A stretch of 64,000 nt of DNA from Pseudobutyrivibrio ruminis AD2017 (lineage in GTDB: Bacteria > Bacillota > Clostridia > Lachnospirales > Lachnospiraceae), in NCBI RefSeq assembly GCF_000424305.1, contig NZ_KE384162.1:62001-126000 (forward strand), in the 5' to 3' direction. The translations under genes and the position numbers were made by a program. Shown here piece after piece: positions 53,605 to 63,982 of this stretch (position 1 is its first letter; the number at the start of each line of letters is the position of its first letter). A model generated the notes under the pieces. That model saw only the letters and a list, made by a program, of their open reading frames with translations. It made no database searches and was not told the DNA's origin.

Positions 53605-54615
53605 ATGGCTTTATTTGAATCATATGAGAGAAGAATTGATCAGATCAATGCAGTTCTTAATAAGTATGGTATCAGCTCAATTGAAGAAGCTGAGAAAATC
53701 ACAAAGGACGCAGGTCTTGATGTATACGAGCAGGTAAAGAAGATTCAGCCTATCTGCTTCGAGAACGCTTGCTGGGCTTACACTGTAGGTGCTGCAATCG
53801 CTATTAAGAAAAACTGCCGCAAGGCTGCTGATGCAGCTGCAGCAATCGGAGAGGGACTTCAGTCTTTCTGTATTCCAGGTTCTGTTGCTGATCACCGTAA
53901 GGTAGGTCTTGGACATGGTAACCTTGGTAAGATGCTCCTTGAGGAGGAGACAGAGTGCTTCTGTTTCTTAGCTGGTCACGAATCATTCGCTGCAGCTGAA
54001 GGTGCTATCGGTATCGCTGAGAAGGCTAACAAAGTACGTCAGAAGCCACTTCGCGTTATTCTTAACGGTCTTGGTAAGGACGCTGCTCAGATTATTTCAC
54101 GTATCAACGGTTTCACATATGTTGAGACAAAGTACGATTACAAGGCAGCTAAGCTTAACATCGTTTCAGAGAAGGCATACTCAAATGGTCTTCGTGCAAC
54201 AGTTAAGTGCTACGGCGCTGATGATGTTCAGGAAGGTGTTGCTATCATGCACCACGAGAACGTTGGCGTTTCTATCACAGGTAACTCTACAAACCCTACA
54301 CGTTTCCAGCATCCAGTAGCTGGTACATACAAGAAGGAGTGCGTAGAACTTGGTAAGAAGTACTTCTCAGTTGCTTCAGGTGGTGGTACAGGACGTACAC
54401 TTCACCCAGATAACATGGCAGCAGGTCCTGCTTCATACGGTATGACAGATACTCTTGGACGTATGCACTCAGATGCTCAGTTCGCTGGTTCATCTTCAGT
54501 TCCTGCACACGTTGAGATGATGGGTCTTATCGGTATGGGTAACAACCCAATGGTAGGTGCTACAGTTGCTGTAGCCGTATCAGTTGAGGAAGCTGCTACT
54601 GCTGGTAAATTTTAA
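53605..54615 (+). CDS. GGGtGRT-family protein
   Basis: A 336-residue protein of the GGGtGRT family, named for the motif SGGGTGRTLHPDN (about 254-266) that is present here. Other blocks are CFENACWAYTVGAAIAI, CFLAGHESFAAAEGAIGIAE and the C-terminal NNPMVGATVAVAVSVEEAA. The biochemical function is not established. Partnership with the NifU-like scaffold suggests metal or iron-sulfur chemistry. Codon use is highly biased, as in its partner. The stop codon lies within a long dyad. Confidence 0.9.
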   Translation: MALFESYERRIDQINAVLNKYGISSIEEAEKITKDAGLDVYEQVKKIQPICFENACWAYTVGAAIAIKKNCRKAADAAAAIGEGLQSFCIPGSVADHRKVGLGHGNLGKMLLEEETECFCFLAGHESFAAAEGAIGIAEKANKVRQKPLRVILNGLGKDAAQIISRINGFTYVETKYDYKAAKLNIVSEKAYSNGLRATVKCYGADDVQEGVAIMHHENVGVSITGNSTNPTRFQHPVAGTYKKECVELGKKYFSVASGGGTGRTLHPDNMAAGPASYGMTDTLGRMHSDAQFAGSSSVPAHVEMMGLIGMGNNPMVGATVAVAVSVEEAATAGKF

Positions 54616-54647
54616 ATAAAATCTAACGAAGTTAGATTTTATTTAAA
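54611..54647. terminator. 17-bp perfect dyad over the GGGtGRT stop codon
   Basis: The 17-nt arms at 54611-54627 and 54631-54647 are exact reverse complements around a 3-nt GAA loop. The stem is AT-rich, includes the stop codon at 54613-54615 and is T-rich on its 3' side. It could terminate, protect the mRNA 3' end, or act on both strands. Confidence 0.75.
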
Positions 54648-54652
54648 CTGGA

Positions 54653-54685
54653 GACGCCATCGCGAAGCGATTTTCAAATGGCGTC
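54653..54685. repeat. GC-rich hairpin element between two terminator-like stems
   Basis: GACGCCAT (54653-54660) pairs with ATGGCGTC (54678-54685). Within it TCGC (54660-54663) and GCGA (54667-54670) can form a competing inner stem. GC content is far above the surroundings, so it may be an inserted palindromic repeat element. Confidence 0.5.
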
Positions 54686-54706
54686 GACTGTCCTTGTTAT
54701 ATTTAA

Positions 54707-54737
54707 GAGCTCTTGGTTTATCCAAGGGCTCTTTTTT
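54707..54737 (+). terminator. Terminator of the NifU-like/GGGtGRT operon
   Basis: GAGCTCTTGG (54707-54716) pairs with CCAAGGGCTC (54722-54731), with one G-U pair, followed by six Ts. Confidence 0.85.
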
Positions 54738-54907
54738 AGTTCTTAAAATGAGATTAATCAAATGTTTTATTTCATAATAATCCTTAGAATTTGTACATTA
54801 TTTAAACATTATATGTATTTTTTGTGACACCTCTTAACCAATTAAAACGTATAGGTATATAATTTTTTAAAAGCATTATTAGGCATTAATTTAAATGGAG
54901 GTGCGCA

Positions 54908-56764
54908 ATGGGAAGAGAAGAAAGGCAAGAGAAAATAAAACAGAGGCTTGATGAAAATCTTACAGCTGAGCAAAAGGAAAATCTTAAAGCTGTTGGAAAG
55001 GTTGTTGAAAATAATAAAGGCAACTTTTTCCAATCAATTTCTTTTCAAAACATAATTGTAAATGTTGTTATACTTGCTGCATTTATAATATATGCAGTGA
55101 TTTCCAACTCAGCTATGCAAAGCGTAAAGTCACAGGCTTTAAGAGCAAGTGAAAATGAACTTATTTGCGCACAGGAATCGGCTGCATTACGTCAAGATGT
55201 AGTTCATATTTCAGCTGAAATTAATCGTACATTAGGACAACTTGAGGCAGGCAAGGAAATGCCAGCTGAAGAATTTGCGGATATGGAAGGTTATATGAAT
55301 GATATTGGCGCTCATCTTGATTATATGGATGGTAGCATACTGGTTGGAAACCTACCAGATGGGCAGGAGAGAGTTGATAATCTCAGAGCTAGCGCAGAGG
55401 CATTAGTTGCTGCAGCTGGTGCTACGGAAAACTTTATAATATCAGGTGATTTTCCGGGAGCAATTGGCTGTGTAACTGGCGATTACGGAGCAAACCTTGT
55501 TGCAACAAATGATGCTTTAGATGCTATTGATGAGGGAATTAATTCTCTAAGCGAGGGCTTTAGCGCTTTTTTGGATAGGTACATTGCCCAGGTTTCTGTA
55601 AAGGGATATATAGTCATGGCAGTGGTTGTTGTCTTGATTATACTTAGCTTTGTACTTTCATTTGTTAGAATTAATAAGACTATACTTGGTATTTCATATG
55701 AATTACAAGCTATCATTAATAATATCAATAAGGGCAAGGGCGATTTAACTGCCCGAATAAACACAAAAACAAAAACAGAGCTTGCACTTATATCTGATTG
55801 TATCAATCAGTTCTTAGGAACATTGCAGGGTGTAATCAGAGATGTTAAGGATGGAGCAACAGTTCTTACATCATCTTCAGATAGTGTTATTGTAAAGATT
55901 CAAAGTGCTAGTGATAATGTAACAAATACATCTGCAGCCATGGAAGAGCTTGCAGCATCTATGGAAAATGTAGCGACAACCACAGGGGATTTATATGATA
56001 GGCTGTCATTAGTAAAAGAGGCTACAGATGCTATTGATGAAGAAGCGAGAGCGGGATCGGAAAAAGCTAATGAAATTAAGGCAGAGGCAGACAGCATTAA
56101 ACGTGAGGCAAATGCTAAGAAGGAAAACACTGGCACTAAGATGGAAGAGCTTTCGAAGGTTCTTGAGGAGTCTGTTAAGGAGTCTGAGCAGGTTAATCAA
56201 ATCGGTGATCTTACAAATGAGATTTTGGATATTGCAAGCCAAACCAATTTGCTTGCTTTAAATGCATCTATTGAAGCTGCTAGAGCTGGTGAAGCAGGTA
56301 AAGGTTTTGCTGTAGTTGCGGATGAAATAAGCACGTTGGCTGCTAATTCCCGAGATACAGCAGGCAATATTCAGGAAATATCTGCAAAGGTTACTACTGC
56401 TGTTAAGACTCTTTCTGACAACGCAGTACAGGTTATTGATTTTATTAATCAGAATGTACTTGCGGATTATGATGCGTTTGTAGATACAGGAGTGAAGTAC
56501 GAAAATACAGCCACTATGATAGATGAAATGCTGGCTACATTCACAGAAAAGGCCAATAATCTTAACGGTGTTATGGCTGAGATGTCAGATAGAATTGAAA
56601 GCATATCTAACTCAGTTAATGAAAGCTCAAATGCTATTGGAATGTCAGCTCAGGCTGCTACAGAGATTGTTGGAGAAATTCAGGGAATCAATGAAGCTAT
56701 GGATCAGAATAATGATGTTACCAAGCAATTAAATGCAAGTACCCAGAAGTTTGAAATAGTATAA
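54908..56764 (+). CDS. Methyl-accepting chemotaxis protein
   Basis: A 618-residue chemoreceptor. TM1 at about 45-65, a helical extracellular sensor of about 165 residues (four-helix-bundle-like), TM2 at about 232-255 and a HAMP domain precede the signalling domain. The signalling tip carries [20 protein letters not shown] (about 441-460) and continues [18 protein letters not shown] lies before the ATG at 54908. It has no adjacent chemotaxis genes. The ligand is unknown. Confidence 0.95.
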   Translation: MGREERQEKIKQRLDENLTAEQKENLKAVGKVVENNKGNFFQSISFQNIIVNVVILAAFIIYAVISNSAMQSVKSQALRASENELICAQESAALRQDVVHISAEINRTLGQLEAGKEMPAEEFADMEGYMNDIGAHLDYMDGSILVGNLPDGQERVDNLRASAEALVAAAGATENFIISGDFPGAIGCVTGDYGANLVATNDALDAIDEGINSLSEGFSAFLDRYIAQVSVKGYIVMAVVVVLIILSFVLSFVRINKTILGISYELQAIINNINKGKGDLTARINTKTKTELALISDCINQFLGTLQGVIRDVKDGATVLTSSSDSVIVKIQSASDNVTNTSAAMEELAASMENVATTTGDLYDRLSLVKEATDAIDEEARAGSEKANEIKAEADSIKREANAKKENTGTKMEELSKVLEESVKESEQVNQIGDLTNEILDIASQTNLLALNASIEAARAGEAGKGFAVVADEISTLAANSRDTAGNIQEISAKVTTAVKTLSDNAVQVIDFINQNVLADYDAFVDTGVKYENTATMIDEMLATFTEKANNLNGVMAEMSDRIESISNSVNESSNAIGMSAQAATEIVGEIQGINEAMDQNNDVTKQLNASTQKFEIV

Positions 56765-56772
56765 TTAAAGCC

Positions 56773-56806
56773 AAGGACCTCAGTATATTCGCTGAGGTCC
56801 TTATTT
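56773..56806 (+). terminator. Terminator after the chemoreceptor gene
   Basis: AAGGACCTCAG pairs perfectly with CTGAGGTCCTT (11 bp), followed by ATTTATTT. The stretch to 56970 is AT-rich without a clear signal. Confidence 0.85.
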
Positions 56807-56970
56807 ATTTGCAATGAACGTTTTTGATTATTTGTGATTGAAAATGTACAATATAGTTATAAATAAGATTGGAGATGACAAAAATATGTAAGAAATAACG
56901 ATTGAAACAAACTCACCGAGATTGTATTATATCTTCTGTTGTTTGAAAAACAGTTTCGAAAGGTTATATT

Positions 56971-57177
56971 ATGTTTAATATTTTAATGCTTGTAGTTTTT
57001 TCACTTGTAACTATGTTTTATGCGTTTTATATTGTTAGCCACATTCGTTCAGCAGTAGCTTCTGCAAATATTTCAGATAAAAAAGCGTTAGGAAAATCGT
57101 TTTTCGCAATTGGAATCAGCATTGTAACACTTGCAATTCTTTGGTTCCAGGCAGCATTCGTTTATTTCTATCATTAA
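56971..57177 (+). CDS. Small two-helix membrane protein
   Basis: A 68-residue protein with two hydrophobic helices (about 4-22 and 45-66) and a short basic loop (KKALGK). I do not recognise it. AAAGG precedes the start, and a strong terminator follows, which supports a real gene. Confidence 0.6.
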   Translation: MFNILMLVVFSLVTMFYAFYIVSHIRSAVASANISDKKALGKSFFAIGISIVTLAILWFQAAFVYFYH

Positions 57178-57195
57178 TTATATGCTATTCCCCTT

Positions 57196-57226
57196 GCCAA
57201 GGCTTATATAGGCCTTGGCTTTTTTT
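57196..57226 (+). terminator. Terminator after the small membrane gene
   Basis: GCCAAGGC pairs perfectly with GCCTTGGC (8 bp, 8-nt loop), followed by seven Ts. Confidence 0.92.
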
Positions 57227-57322
57227 GTAGAATACTTTATGATGTATTCGTTTGACTTTATCAATATATAAGTTTATACTTACTTTAACACTTTTAATCA
57301 CTAAAGTACCGGAGGACATAAA

Positions 57323-58300
57323 ATGAGAAAAGAAATATCCAAGCTTTTAGAAGTTAGAGAGAGCGTAAGAGTAGTTGACGCTACATTGCGTGATGGTGGC
57401 CTTGTAAATGATTTTTATTTTACAGATGAGTTTGCTAAGGCTCTTTATCTTACTAATGTAAAGGCTGGAGTTGATTATATGGAAATGGGTTATCGAGCTG
57501 ACAAGGAGCAGTTCGATGTAGATAAATTTGGCCCATGGAAGTTTTCTTCAGATGATTATATCCGTAAAATCGTAGGTGAGAATGATACTGACCTAAAGAT
57601 TGCTATTATGGCGGATGTGGGACGTTGTAACTATAAGGAAGATATTCAACCTAAAAATGAGAGTCCAGTAGACCTTATCAGAGTTGCTACATATCTTCAC
57701 CAGCTTCCTAGTGCTGTTCAGATGATTGAAGATGCTTACAATAAGGGCTATGAAACTACCTGCAACATTATGGCAATCTCAACAGCATCAATGGAAGATA
57801 TTAAATCAGCACTTAATATTATTTGCCAAACTCCAATATCTTGTATTTATATCGTTGATAGCTATGGTTCATTATATCCTGAGCAGACAGAGCGTATAGC
57901 AGATATGTATTACGAGATTGCTTCTAAATATGGCAAAAAGGTTGGTATGCATGCTCATGATAATCAGAAGCTTGCATTCGCAAATACAATTGAGGCTGTT
58001 GGTGATAACGTAGATTATTTGGATGCTACATACTGTAGTATGGGACGTGGTGCAGGAAACTGTGCTATGGAATTACTTCTTGGCTTCCTTAAGAATCCTA
58101 AGTATAAGGAAAGATATGCTATCAAGTTCGTAGAAGACTACATGCTTCCTTTAAAGGAACAGGGCATTGTATGGGGCTATGACATGCAGTATCTAACAAC
58201 AGGCCTTTTAAATCAGCACCCAAGAACTGCTATAGAATTTACAAAGCAAGGCAGAAAGGATTATTTTGCTTTCTATCAGGAAATGTTAAATTTAGATTAA
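57323..58300 (+). CDS. DRE-TIM aldolase, 4-hydroxy-2-oxovalerate aldolase-like
   Basis: A 325-residue TIM-barrel enzyme of the DRE-TIM (HMGL-like) metallolyase superfamily. The catalytic Arg-Asp lies in VDATLRDGGL (about 19-28), and the metal-binding HxH in VGMHAHDNQKLA (about 211-222). DATYCSMGRGAGNCAMELL is the family C-terminal block. It resembles 4-hydroxy-2-oxovalerate aldolases and the aldolase domains found near polysaccharide genes. The substrate is not evident. It ends 10 bp from the convergent glycosyltransferase. Confidence 0.85.
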   Translation: MRKEISKLLEVRESVRVVDATLRDGGLVNDFYFTDEFAKALYLTNVKAGVDYMEMGYRADKEQFDVDKFGPWKFSSDDYIRKIVGENDTDLKIAIMADVGRCNYKEDIQPKNESPVDLIRVATYLHQLPSAVQMIEDAYNKGYETTCNIMAISTASMEDIKSALNIICQTPISCIYIVDSYGSLYPEQTERIADMYYEIASKYGKKVGMHAHDNQKLAFANTIEAVGDNVDYLDATYCSMGRGAGNCAMELLLGFLKNPKYKERYAIKFVEDYMLPLKEQGIVWGYDMQYLTTGLLNQHPRTAIEFTKQGRKDYFAFYQEMLNLD

Positions 58301-58310
58301 ATATAAACCA

Positions 58311-59465
58311 TTATAGAGAATCCAATATTACTTTAGCTATATTATCCCAGGTGTGGTTTTTAGCAGCAATGCTATAACCCATCTGGGCTATTTCTTTGAG
58401 GGCAGATGGCTCAGAGAGGGCAGCATCAGTTTTAGTAGTTACAGCATCTATATCATCTAATTCATAAAATAAGATGTTTTCTCCATCCTTATACTCCTTT
58501 TTTAGCAAAGTGGTAGGGTCTGTTAAGGCAACTGCACCATTTAGCTGGGCTGAAAAAACTCTGTCATGACTGCCAGCTTTAAAATTAGGCATGATATTAG
58601 CACATATTTTAGCTTTAGAAAAAACAGTAAAAGTTAGATTGAATGGAATTTCTCTATGTATAGTTGCATGTTTTAAGTCTAATTCTTCCCAAAGTCCACC
58701 AAATAAATCCAGTTTATGTTCACATTTATCTAGGGCCTGAATGAGTTTCTTCCTATTTACACAGCGCACATATGTATCAGCCAGATAAAAGGTTTGGGTG
58801 TGAAGTGGCAAATCGGAATTAATATAATCATATATTTCATTCTTAGCTAACGCTTCAACTGCATCTTCTATAGTAAGTGTGCTATCTGCTAGCATCATAT
58901 CTATTAAATCCATTACATTTGAGGCTAGAAAATCTGGCAGCTTTTTTATTGCAGTTTCAATTCTTGTTGGGTCCGTATAGGTGCCAGAAAATAGAATATC
59001 GTAAGGCCTATCCTCAAAATCTGTAAAAGATAATTCATCTTTTCCAAAAGCAAGCTCACCTGTCATAGGTGTAACTGTGACAGATTTGATATGAGGGTAG
59101 TATTTTAAAATATAATCCTTGTGCTTTGAATCAAGGCAAACTACGTGAAAGTTTTTTAGTTTATTTTTTAGGGAATCGTGATGATATAGTGGATGATCTA
59201 GAATTACATCAATGAATGGGGCATCCACATGGTCTAAAAAGAATGAATCATCGTCCATAAGAGCGCGGGGCAGGTCTGAATTAAAATCAATGAGTCCGTC
59301 AAAGTGTTTTCCTATAAACTGCTCTAAATCGTCTAAGGCCTGTTCGTCTACTTTGAAATATTCCACATCATGGCCTGATTTCTTAAGGGCATTTCCGAGG
59401 GCGTCTCCAAAATACAAATAAGAATTATAACAAACGGTCTTCATTTCAAAAATTAAAAATTTCAT
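58311..59465 (-). CDS. CgeB/DUF3880-like glycosyltransferase
   Basis: A 384-residue cytosolic protein resembling the CgeB (GT1-like) glycosyltransferases: YDILFSGTYTDPTRIE begins the second half and GAVALTDPTTLLKKEYKDGE the nucleotide-sugar site, while an N-terminal DUF3880-like region (YNSYLYFGDALGNALKKSG) precedes. Related genes are common in flagellin-glycosylation and wall-polysaccharide loci. The start at 59465 has AGGGGGAAG upstream. It is monocistronic and divergent from the phosphopantetheinyl transferase. Confidence 0.75.
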   Translation of the reverse strand: MKFLIFEMKTVCYNSYLYFGDALGNALKKSGHDVEYFKVDEQALDDLEQFIGKHFDGLIDFNSDLPRALMDDDSFFLDHVDAPFIDVILDHPLYHHDSLKNKLKNFHVVCLDSKHKDYILKYYPHIKSVTVTPMTGELAFGKDELSFTDFEDRPYDILFSGTYTDPTRIETAIKKLPDFLASNVMDLIDMMLADSTLTIEDAVEALAKNEIYDYINSDLPLHTQTFYLADTYVRCVNRKKLIQALDKCEHKLDLFGGLWEELDLKHATIHREIPFNLTFTVFSKAKICANIMPNFKAGSHDRVFSAQLNGAVALTDPTTLLKKEYKDGENILFYELDDIDAVTTKTDAALSEPSALKEIAQMGYSIAAKNHTWDNIAKVILDSL

Positions 59466-59568
59466 AACTTCCCCCTCATGAAACGTTCAAAATTAATTCA
59501 TAATTATTTTATCATATCTCAAGTTCACTATGGTATACTTTGTGTATTAAAAAAATAAGGGGGAACGT

Positions 59569-60225
59569 ATGATTAAAGCCGCGGCATACAATTGTGAAGC
59601 ACTACAAAATCCATTCATATTTGATGAAGTATACAACCTCATTAGTCCTCAAAGAAGGGAACACGTAGATGAGGCTAAAACTCTCAAGGGTAAATGTGAA
59701 AGACTTGGTGCGGCTCACCTTTTGGAAAAGCTGCTTTGGGAAAATCATATTCAACGCCCTTATGTCTATACAACCACATCTCAGGGAAAACCAATTTTTA
59801 TCCAACCTAAGAATGTGGATTTTAGCATTTCTCATTCTAATTTTTTCGCTGTAGCTGCAATTTCAGATAAGCCTGTAGGAATTGATGTTGAGCGCATTAG
59901 ACCTTACGACAAGGATTTAGTAGAACGATTTTTTACTAAATCTGATTTAGAGTACCTTGAATCTTTCAAAAAGCATGAGGTTAATAAAAAATTCACTGAA
60001 GTATGGACCTTTAAAGAGGCTACTTGCAAGATGATGGATAGGCCATTGATGCAGGTTTTACAATGGATTGATTTTAGTGAATATTGTGACTGTGAAAAGG
60101 GAAAAACAACGTGGACCAAGCAGGGGTTTGAGTTTAGAGATTTTTATATTACCCTTTGCTATGAAGACAAAAGACAACCAATTCAGATGGGGTTATATAA
60201 TCCATATGATGGAAAATATTACTAA
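59569..60225 (+). CDS. Sfp-type 4'-phosphopantetheinyl transferase
   Basis: A 218-residue enzyme that transfers phosphopantetheine from coenzyme A to carrier proteins. The motifs are FSISHSN (about 86-92), GIDVERI (104-110) and WTFKEATCK (about 146-154), with the usual Mg ligands Asp and Glu. No NRPS, PKS or acyl-carrier gene is nearby, so its client is unknown. GGGGG precedes the start. Confidence 0.9.
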   Translation: MIKAAAYNCEALQNPFIFDEVYNLISPQRREHVDEAKTLKGKCERLGAAHLLEKLLWENHIQRPYVYTTTSQGKPIFIQPKNVDFSISHSNFFAVAAISDKPVGIDVERIRPYDKDLVERFFTKSDLEYLESFKKHEVNKKFTEVWTFKEATCKMMDRPLMQVLQWIDFSEYCDCEKGKTTWTKQGFEFRDFYITLCYEDKRQPIQMGLYNPYDGKYY

Positions 60226-60249
60226 CAGCAATAAAAATACAGAACTTTC

Positions 60250-60278
60250 TTGATATAAAAAAAGTATTGTGATAGAAT
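60250..60278 (+). promoter_or_regulatory. Sigma-A promoter for ilvN-ilvC
   Basis: TTGATA (60250-60255) and TAGAAT (60273-60278) are 17 bp apart, 68 bp before ilvN. A 5-bp GTGCT/AGCAC hairpin (60302-60313) lies in the leader. The leader is too short for a T-box or peptide attenuator. Confidence 0.6.
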
Positions 60279-60346
60279 GCATTATAGTTTCGTACTTCAA
60301 AGTGCTAAAGCACATTGGAGAATAAGGTTTTAGGAGAGTAATACTT

Positions 60347-60847
60347 ATGGAATCTAAAAAAGTTCTTTCTATTTTAGTAGAAAACACACCAGGTCTTACA
60401 AGCCGTATTTCCGGCTTATTTTCAAGAAGAGGATATAATATCGATAGTTTTTCAGCAGGTGTCACTGCTGATCCTAGATACACTCGTGTCACCATTGTTA
60501 CACATGGGGATGACATGATCTTGGAGCAGATTGAAAAACAGGTTTCAAAGCTTACAGAGGTTGTTGATCTTAAAGTTTTAAAGCATGGTCAATCTGTTAA
60601 GAGAGAACTTATGCTTGTAAAGATTTCTGCAAGAAGCAATGAGCGTCAGGATGTTCTTACTATTGTAGAGATTTTCCATGGTAAGGTTGTCGATGTTACA
60701 CATGATTCTATGATTCTTGAGCTTACAGGAAACCAGGATAAGCTTGAAGCATTCTTAGATATGCTAGGAGACTATGATATCTTAGAGCTTGCTCGTACAG
60801 GTCTTACAGGACTTACACGTGGCTCTGAAGATGTTGTAATCCTTTAA
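60347..60847 (+). CDS. ilvN: Acetolactate synthase small (regulatory) subunit
   Basis: A 166-residue regulatory subunit that mediates valine feedback on acetolactate synthase. The ACT domain is TPGLTSRISGLFSRRGYNI (about 13-31), and a second ACT-like half follows (LVKISARSNERQDVL). The catalytic subunit ilvB is absent from the window, so it lies elsewhere. Co-transcription with ilvC is indicated by the 33-bp gap. Confidence 0.95.
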   Translation: MESKKVLSILVENTPGLTSRISGLFSRRGYNIDSFSAGVTADPRYTRVTIVTHGDDMILEQIEKQVSKLTEVVDLKVLKHGQSVKRELMLVKISARSNERQDVLTIVEIFHGKVVDVTHDSMILELTGNQDKLEAFLDMLGDYDILELARTGLTGLTRGSEDVVIL

Positions 60848-60868
60848 ACACATATAAATTTACAATAG

Positions 60869-61909
<1,041 letters not shown>

Positions 61910-61922
61910 GATAATAAAATGA

Positions 61923-61968
61923 GCCACCCGTAGCTTCCAAGGTTTGAAAGTAACGGGTGGCGTTTTTT
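61923..61968. terminator. Terminator shared by ilvC and the AP2 gene
   Basis: GCCACCCGT (61923-61931) pairs perfectly with ACGGGTGGC (61953-61961), followed by six Ts. The convergent AP2 gene ends inside its T-run at 61967, and the opposite side is AT-rich, so it probably serves both directions. Confidence 0.88.
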
Positions 61969-62776
61969 ATGCGTCACGGAAGTTTTTATTTCGGAAAAAT
62001 TTATATAAATGGGAGGAGATTTTGATTTCTGTGTAGACATCAGCATATTCTCTAGGTGAATATTCGGTGATGTAGTTAACTGGAAAGGATTTAGTCATTC
62101 CTCGTGATCTACATAAATCAACCGCCTTGTTATATGCAATTGCTGCAGTAGCCTCATCATTATATCTTCCTACTATGAAGTCCCCATTTAAATGAATCTT
62201 TGCGGCGTAAACAGTTTTTCCCTTTTTGGTTTCTTTATAAACTCCATGATACTTATTTACAACAATGATGTTAGAGTATCGATAATCAGTATCATCACCA
62301 TTTGCAAAGATATAATCTTTACCTTTTATGCTGTATGGTTTGATGCCATATCGGCCTAAAATGTTGTATTGCATGCCATAATCACTAACAAACATGTGAT
62401 TACCACGATTTTGGATTTTGTGACTTGAATAGTAAAACAAATCGTCATTATCGAATTTTAAAGCGGTAGATTTATCTAAGTAGTATAAAAAATAGTTTTT
62501 CTGAAGATAAATCGGTGTTTTTATATAGATATGATTATCTCTCAAATTAATTAACGTAACGCACTTATCGAAAGACAGATTTTTGATTTTGGATTGACAG
62601 TTAAGTATGGAAAGCTTTTTATCTTTCAGAATTACCCAGGCCTCGTCGTAGGCATTTGCACATTCAGCTTCAGAAGAGAAGCTGCCAATGCTTATATGCT
62701 TTCCGTTATATGTAATGTTACCTCTATAATAGGTACTACCATCTTTTTTTGTAGTTTTATAAACCCCTGGTTCCAT
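61967..62776 (-). CDS. AP2-domain protein, derived from an HNH/homing-type endonuclease
   Basis: A 269-residue protein with two AP2-like DNA-binding modules: VYKTTKKDGSTYYRGNITYN with IGSFSSEAECANAYDEA (about 5-46), and YHGVYKETKKGKTVYAAKIH with VGRYNDEATAAIAYNKAVDL (about 176-222). The middle has an HNH-like arrangement (HKIQNRGNH, then IFANGDDTDYRYSNIIVVN), but the catalytic histidine pattern is incomplete. AP2-HNH proteins are typical mobile or phage endonucleases; this looks like a stand-alone, perhaps domesticated, copy. AAAGGAGGAG precedes the start. Confidence 0.7.
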   Translation of the reverse strand: MEPGVYKTTKKDGSTYYRGNITYNGKHISIGSFSSEAECANAYDEAWVILKDKKLSILNCQSKIKNLSFDKCVTLINLRDNHIYIKTPIYLQKNYFLYYLDKSTALKFDNDDLFYYSSHKIQNRGNHMFVSDYGMQYNILGRYGIKPYSIKGKDYIFANGDDTDYRYSNIIVVNKYHGVYKETKKGKTVYAAKIHLNGDFIVGRYNDEATAAIAYNKAVDLCRSRGMTKSFPVNYITEYSPREYADVYTEIKISSHLYKFFRNKNFRDA

Positions 62777-62865
62777 AAACTCCTCCTTTGACTACCTCAA
62801 TTATTATTTTACACAATTGCGAAAGGGAAAGTTTTAAAATTCAGTGAAATAAAAGGATACATTGT

Positions 62866-63597
62866 ATGAACTTTAATATTGAAAACAATACAAAGAAAGC
62901 TTTTTTATCAGGTGCCGTAGACGGATTTCCAATAGGTCTTGGATACTTTGCAGTATCCTTTTCTCTTGGAATATTTGCTAAGCAGGTGGGATGTGGTGCT
63001 ATAGCCGGAATAATTAATTCCTTCCTTAATCACGCAAGTGCAGGAGAATATGCGGTATATTCAATGATTGGAATAGGGGCATCCTATATCGAAATGGCAG
63101 TAATGACATTGATTGTTAATGCTAGATATTTGCTAATGTCCACTGCATTAAGTCAACGAATTCACCCGGATACTCCTATGATTCATAGAATTGGAATAGG
63201 CTTTCATGTGACAGACGAGCTTTTTGCCATATCGTTAAATCGGCCAGGCTATATTAACCCAATTTATTGCTACGGTGCTTTTCTAGTTGCAGTTATAGGC
63301 TGGTGTGCAGGAACTGCTACCGGAATTATAGCAGGGGGAATATTGCCAGGAAGATTAGTCAGTGCCTTATCAGTTGCTTTATACGGAATGTTTTTAGCCT
63401 GCATTATGCCAGAGGCAAGGCGACATAAGCTTGTAGGTATTCTTATTATAATAAGCTTCATTTTAAGCTACATTGCAAATGAAGCAGCTATATTTGCAAA
63501 GATATCAAGTGGTACCAAAACAATTATTCTTACTGTAGTAATAGCATCTGTTGCAGCTATTATATTCCCACATCCGGAGGTAGAAGATGACGACTAA
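62866..63597 (+). CDS. azlC: AzlC-family branched-chain amino acid exporter subunit
   Basis: A 243-residue membrane protein with the AzlC pattern: FPIGLGYFAVSFSLGIFAKQ (about 22-41), an NARYLLMSTALSQRI loop and about seven helices. With AzlD it exports branched-chain amino acids. It overlaps azlD by 11 bp. The ribosome site is weak. Location next to ilvNC fits a role in the same metabolism, but no shared promoter is visible. Confidence 0.9.
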   Translation: MNFNIENNTKKAFLSGAVDGFPIGLGYFAVSFSLGIFAKQVGCGAIAGIINSFLNHASAGEYAVYSMIGIGASYIEMAVMTLIVNARYLLMSTALSQRIHPDTPMIHRIGIGFHVTDELFAISLNRPGYINPIYCYGAFLVAVIGWCAGTATGIIAGGILPGRLVSALSVALYGMFLACIMPEARRHKLVGILIIISFILSYIANEAAIFAKISSGTKTIILTVVIASVAAIIFPHPEVEDDD

Positions 63598-63895
63598 TCC
63601 ATATATTTATATATTGGTAGCGGCAATAGTCAGTACGGTTATCAGAGTGTTGCCGGTTACAGTATTTAGAAAGCCTATCAAGAATAGATTTATAAGGTCT
63701 TTTCTGTATTATGTTCCATATGTCACCCTGGCTGTCATGACATTTCCTGCTATCATTCATGCTACTCAAAGCAAAATATCAGGAATTCTTGCCCTGGTAG
63801 TAGGAAGCGTTGCAGCATGGTTTAATTTGAGCCTGTTTAAAGTTGCCTGCATCTGCTGCGGTGTAGTTTTTATTGCAGAATTAGTTCTTTGTTAA
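63587..63895 (+). CDS. azlD: AzlD-family branched-chain amino acid exporter subunit
   Basis: A 102-residue partner of AzlC with three or four membrane helices; the family block STVIRVLPVTVFRKPIKNR lies at about 16-34, followed by LYYVPYVTLAVMTFPAI. The start at 63587 lies inside the end of azlC (GGAGG at 63575-63579). A weak 5-bp hairpin with a T-run follows at 63897-63916. Confidence 0.9.
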   Translation: MTTNPYIYILVAAIVSTVIRVLPVTVFRKPIKNRFIRSFLYYVPYVTLAVMTFPAIIHATQSKISGILALVVGSVAAWFNLSLFKVACICCGVVFIAELVLC

Positions 63896-63982
63896 TATCT
63901 TTTTATAAGATTTTTTAATTGCATAAAATCAAATTCGTATATATAATTGTGACGAAATGATTTTTATTTGGAGGAAAACATC

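Noticed and set aside
60279-60346. T-box or leader-peptide attenuator before ilvN
   Set aside because: Only about 68 nt separate the promoter and start codon, with no T-box motif, no terminator and no Val/Leu/Ile-rich peptide.
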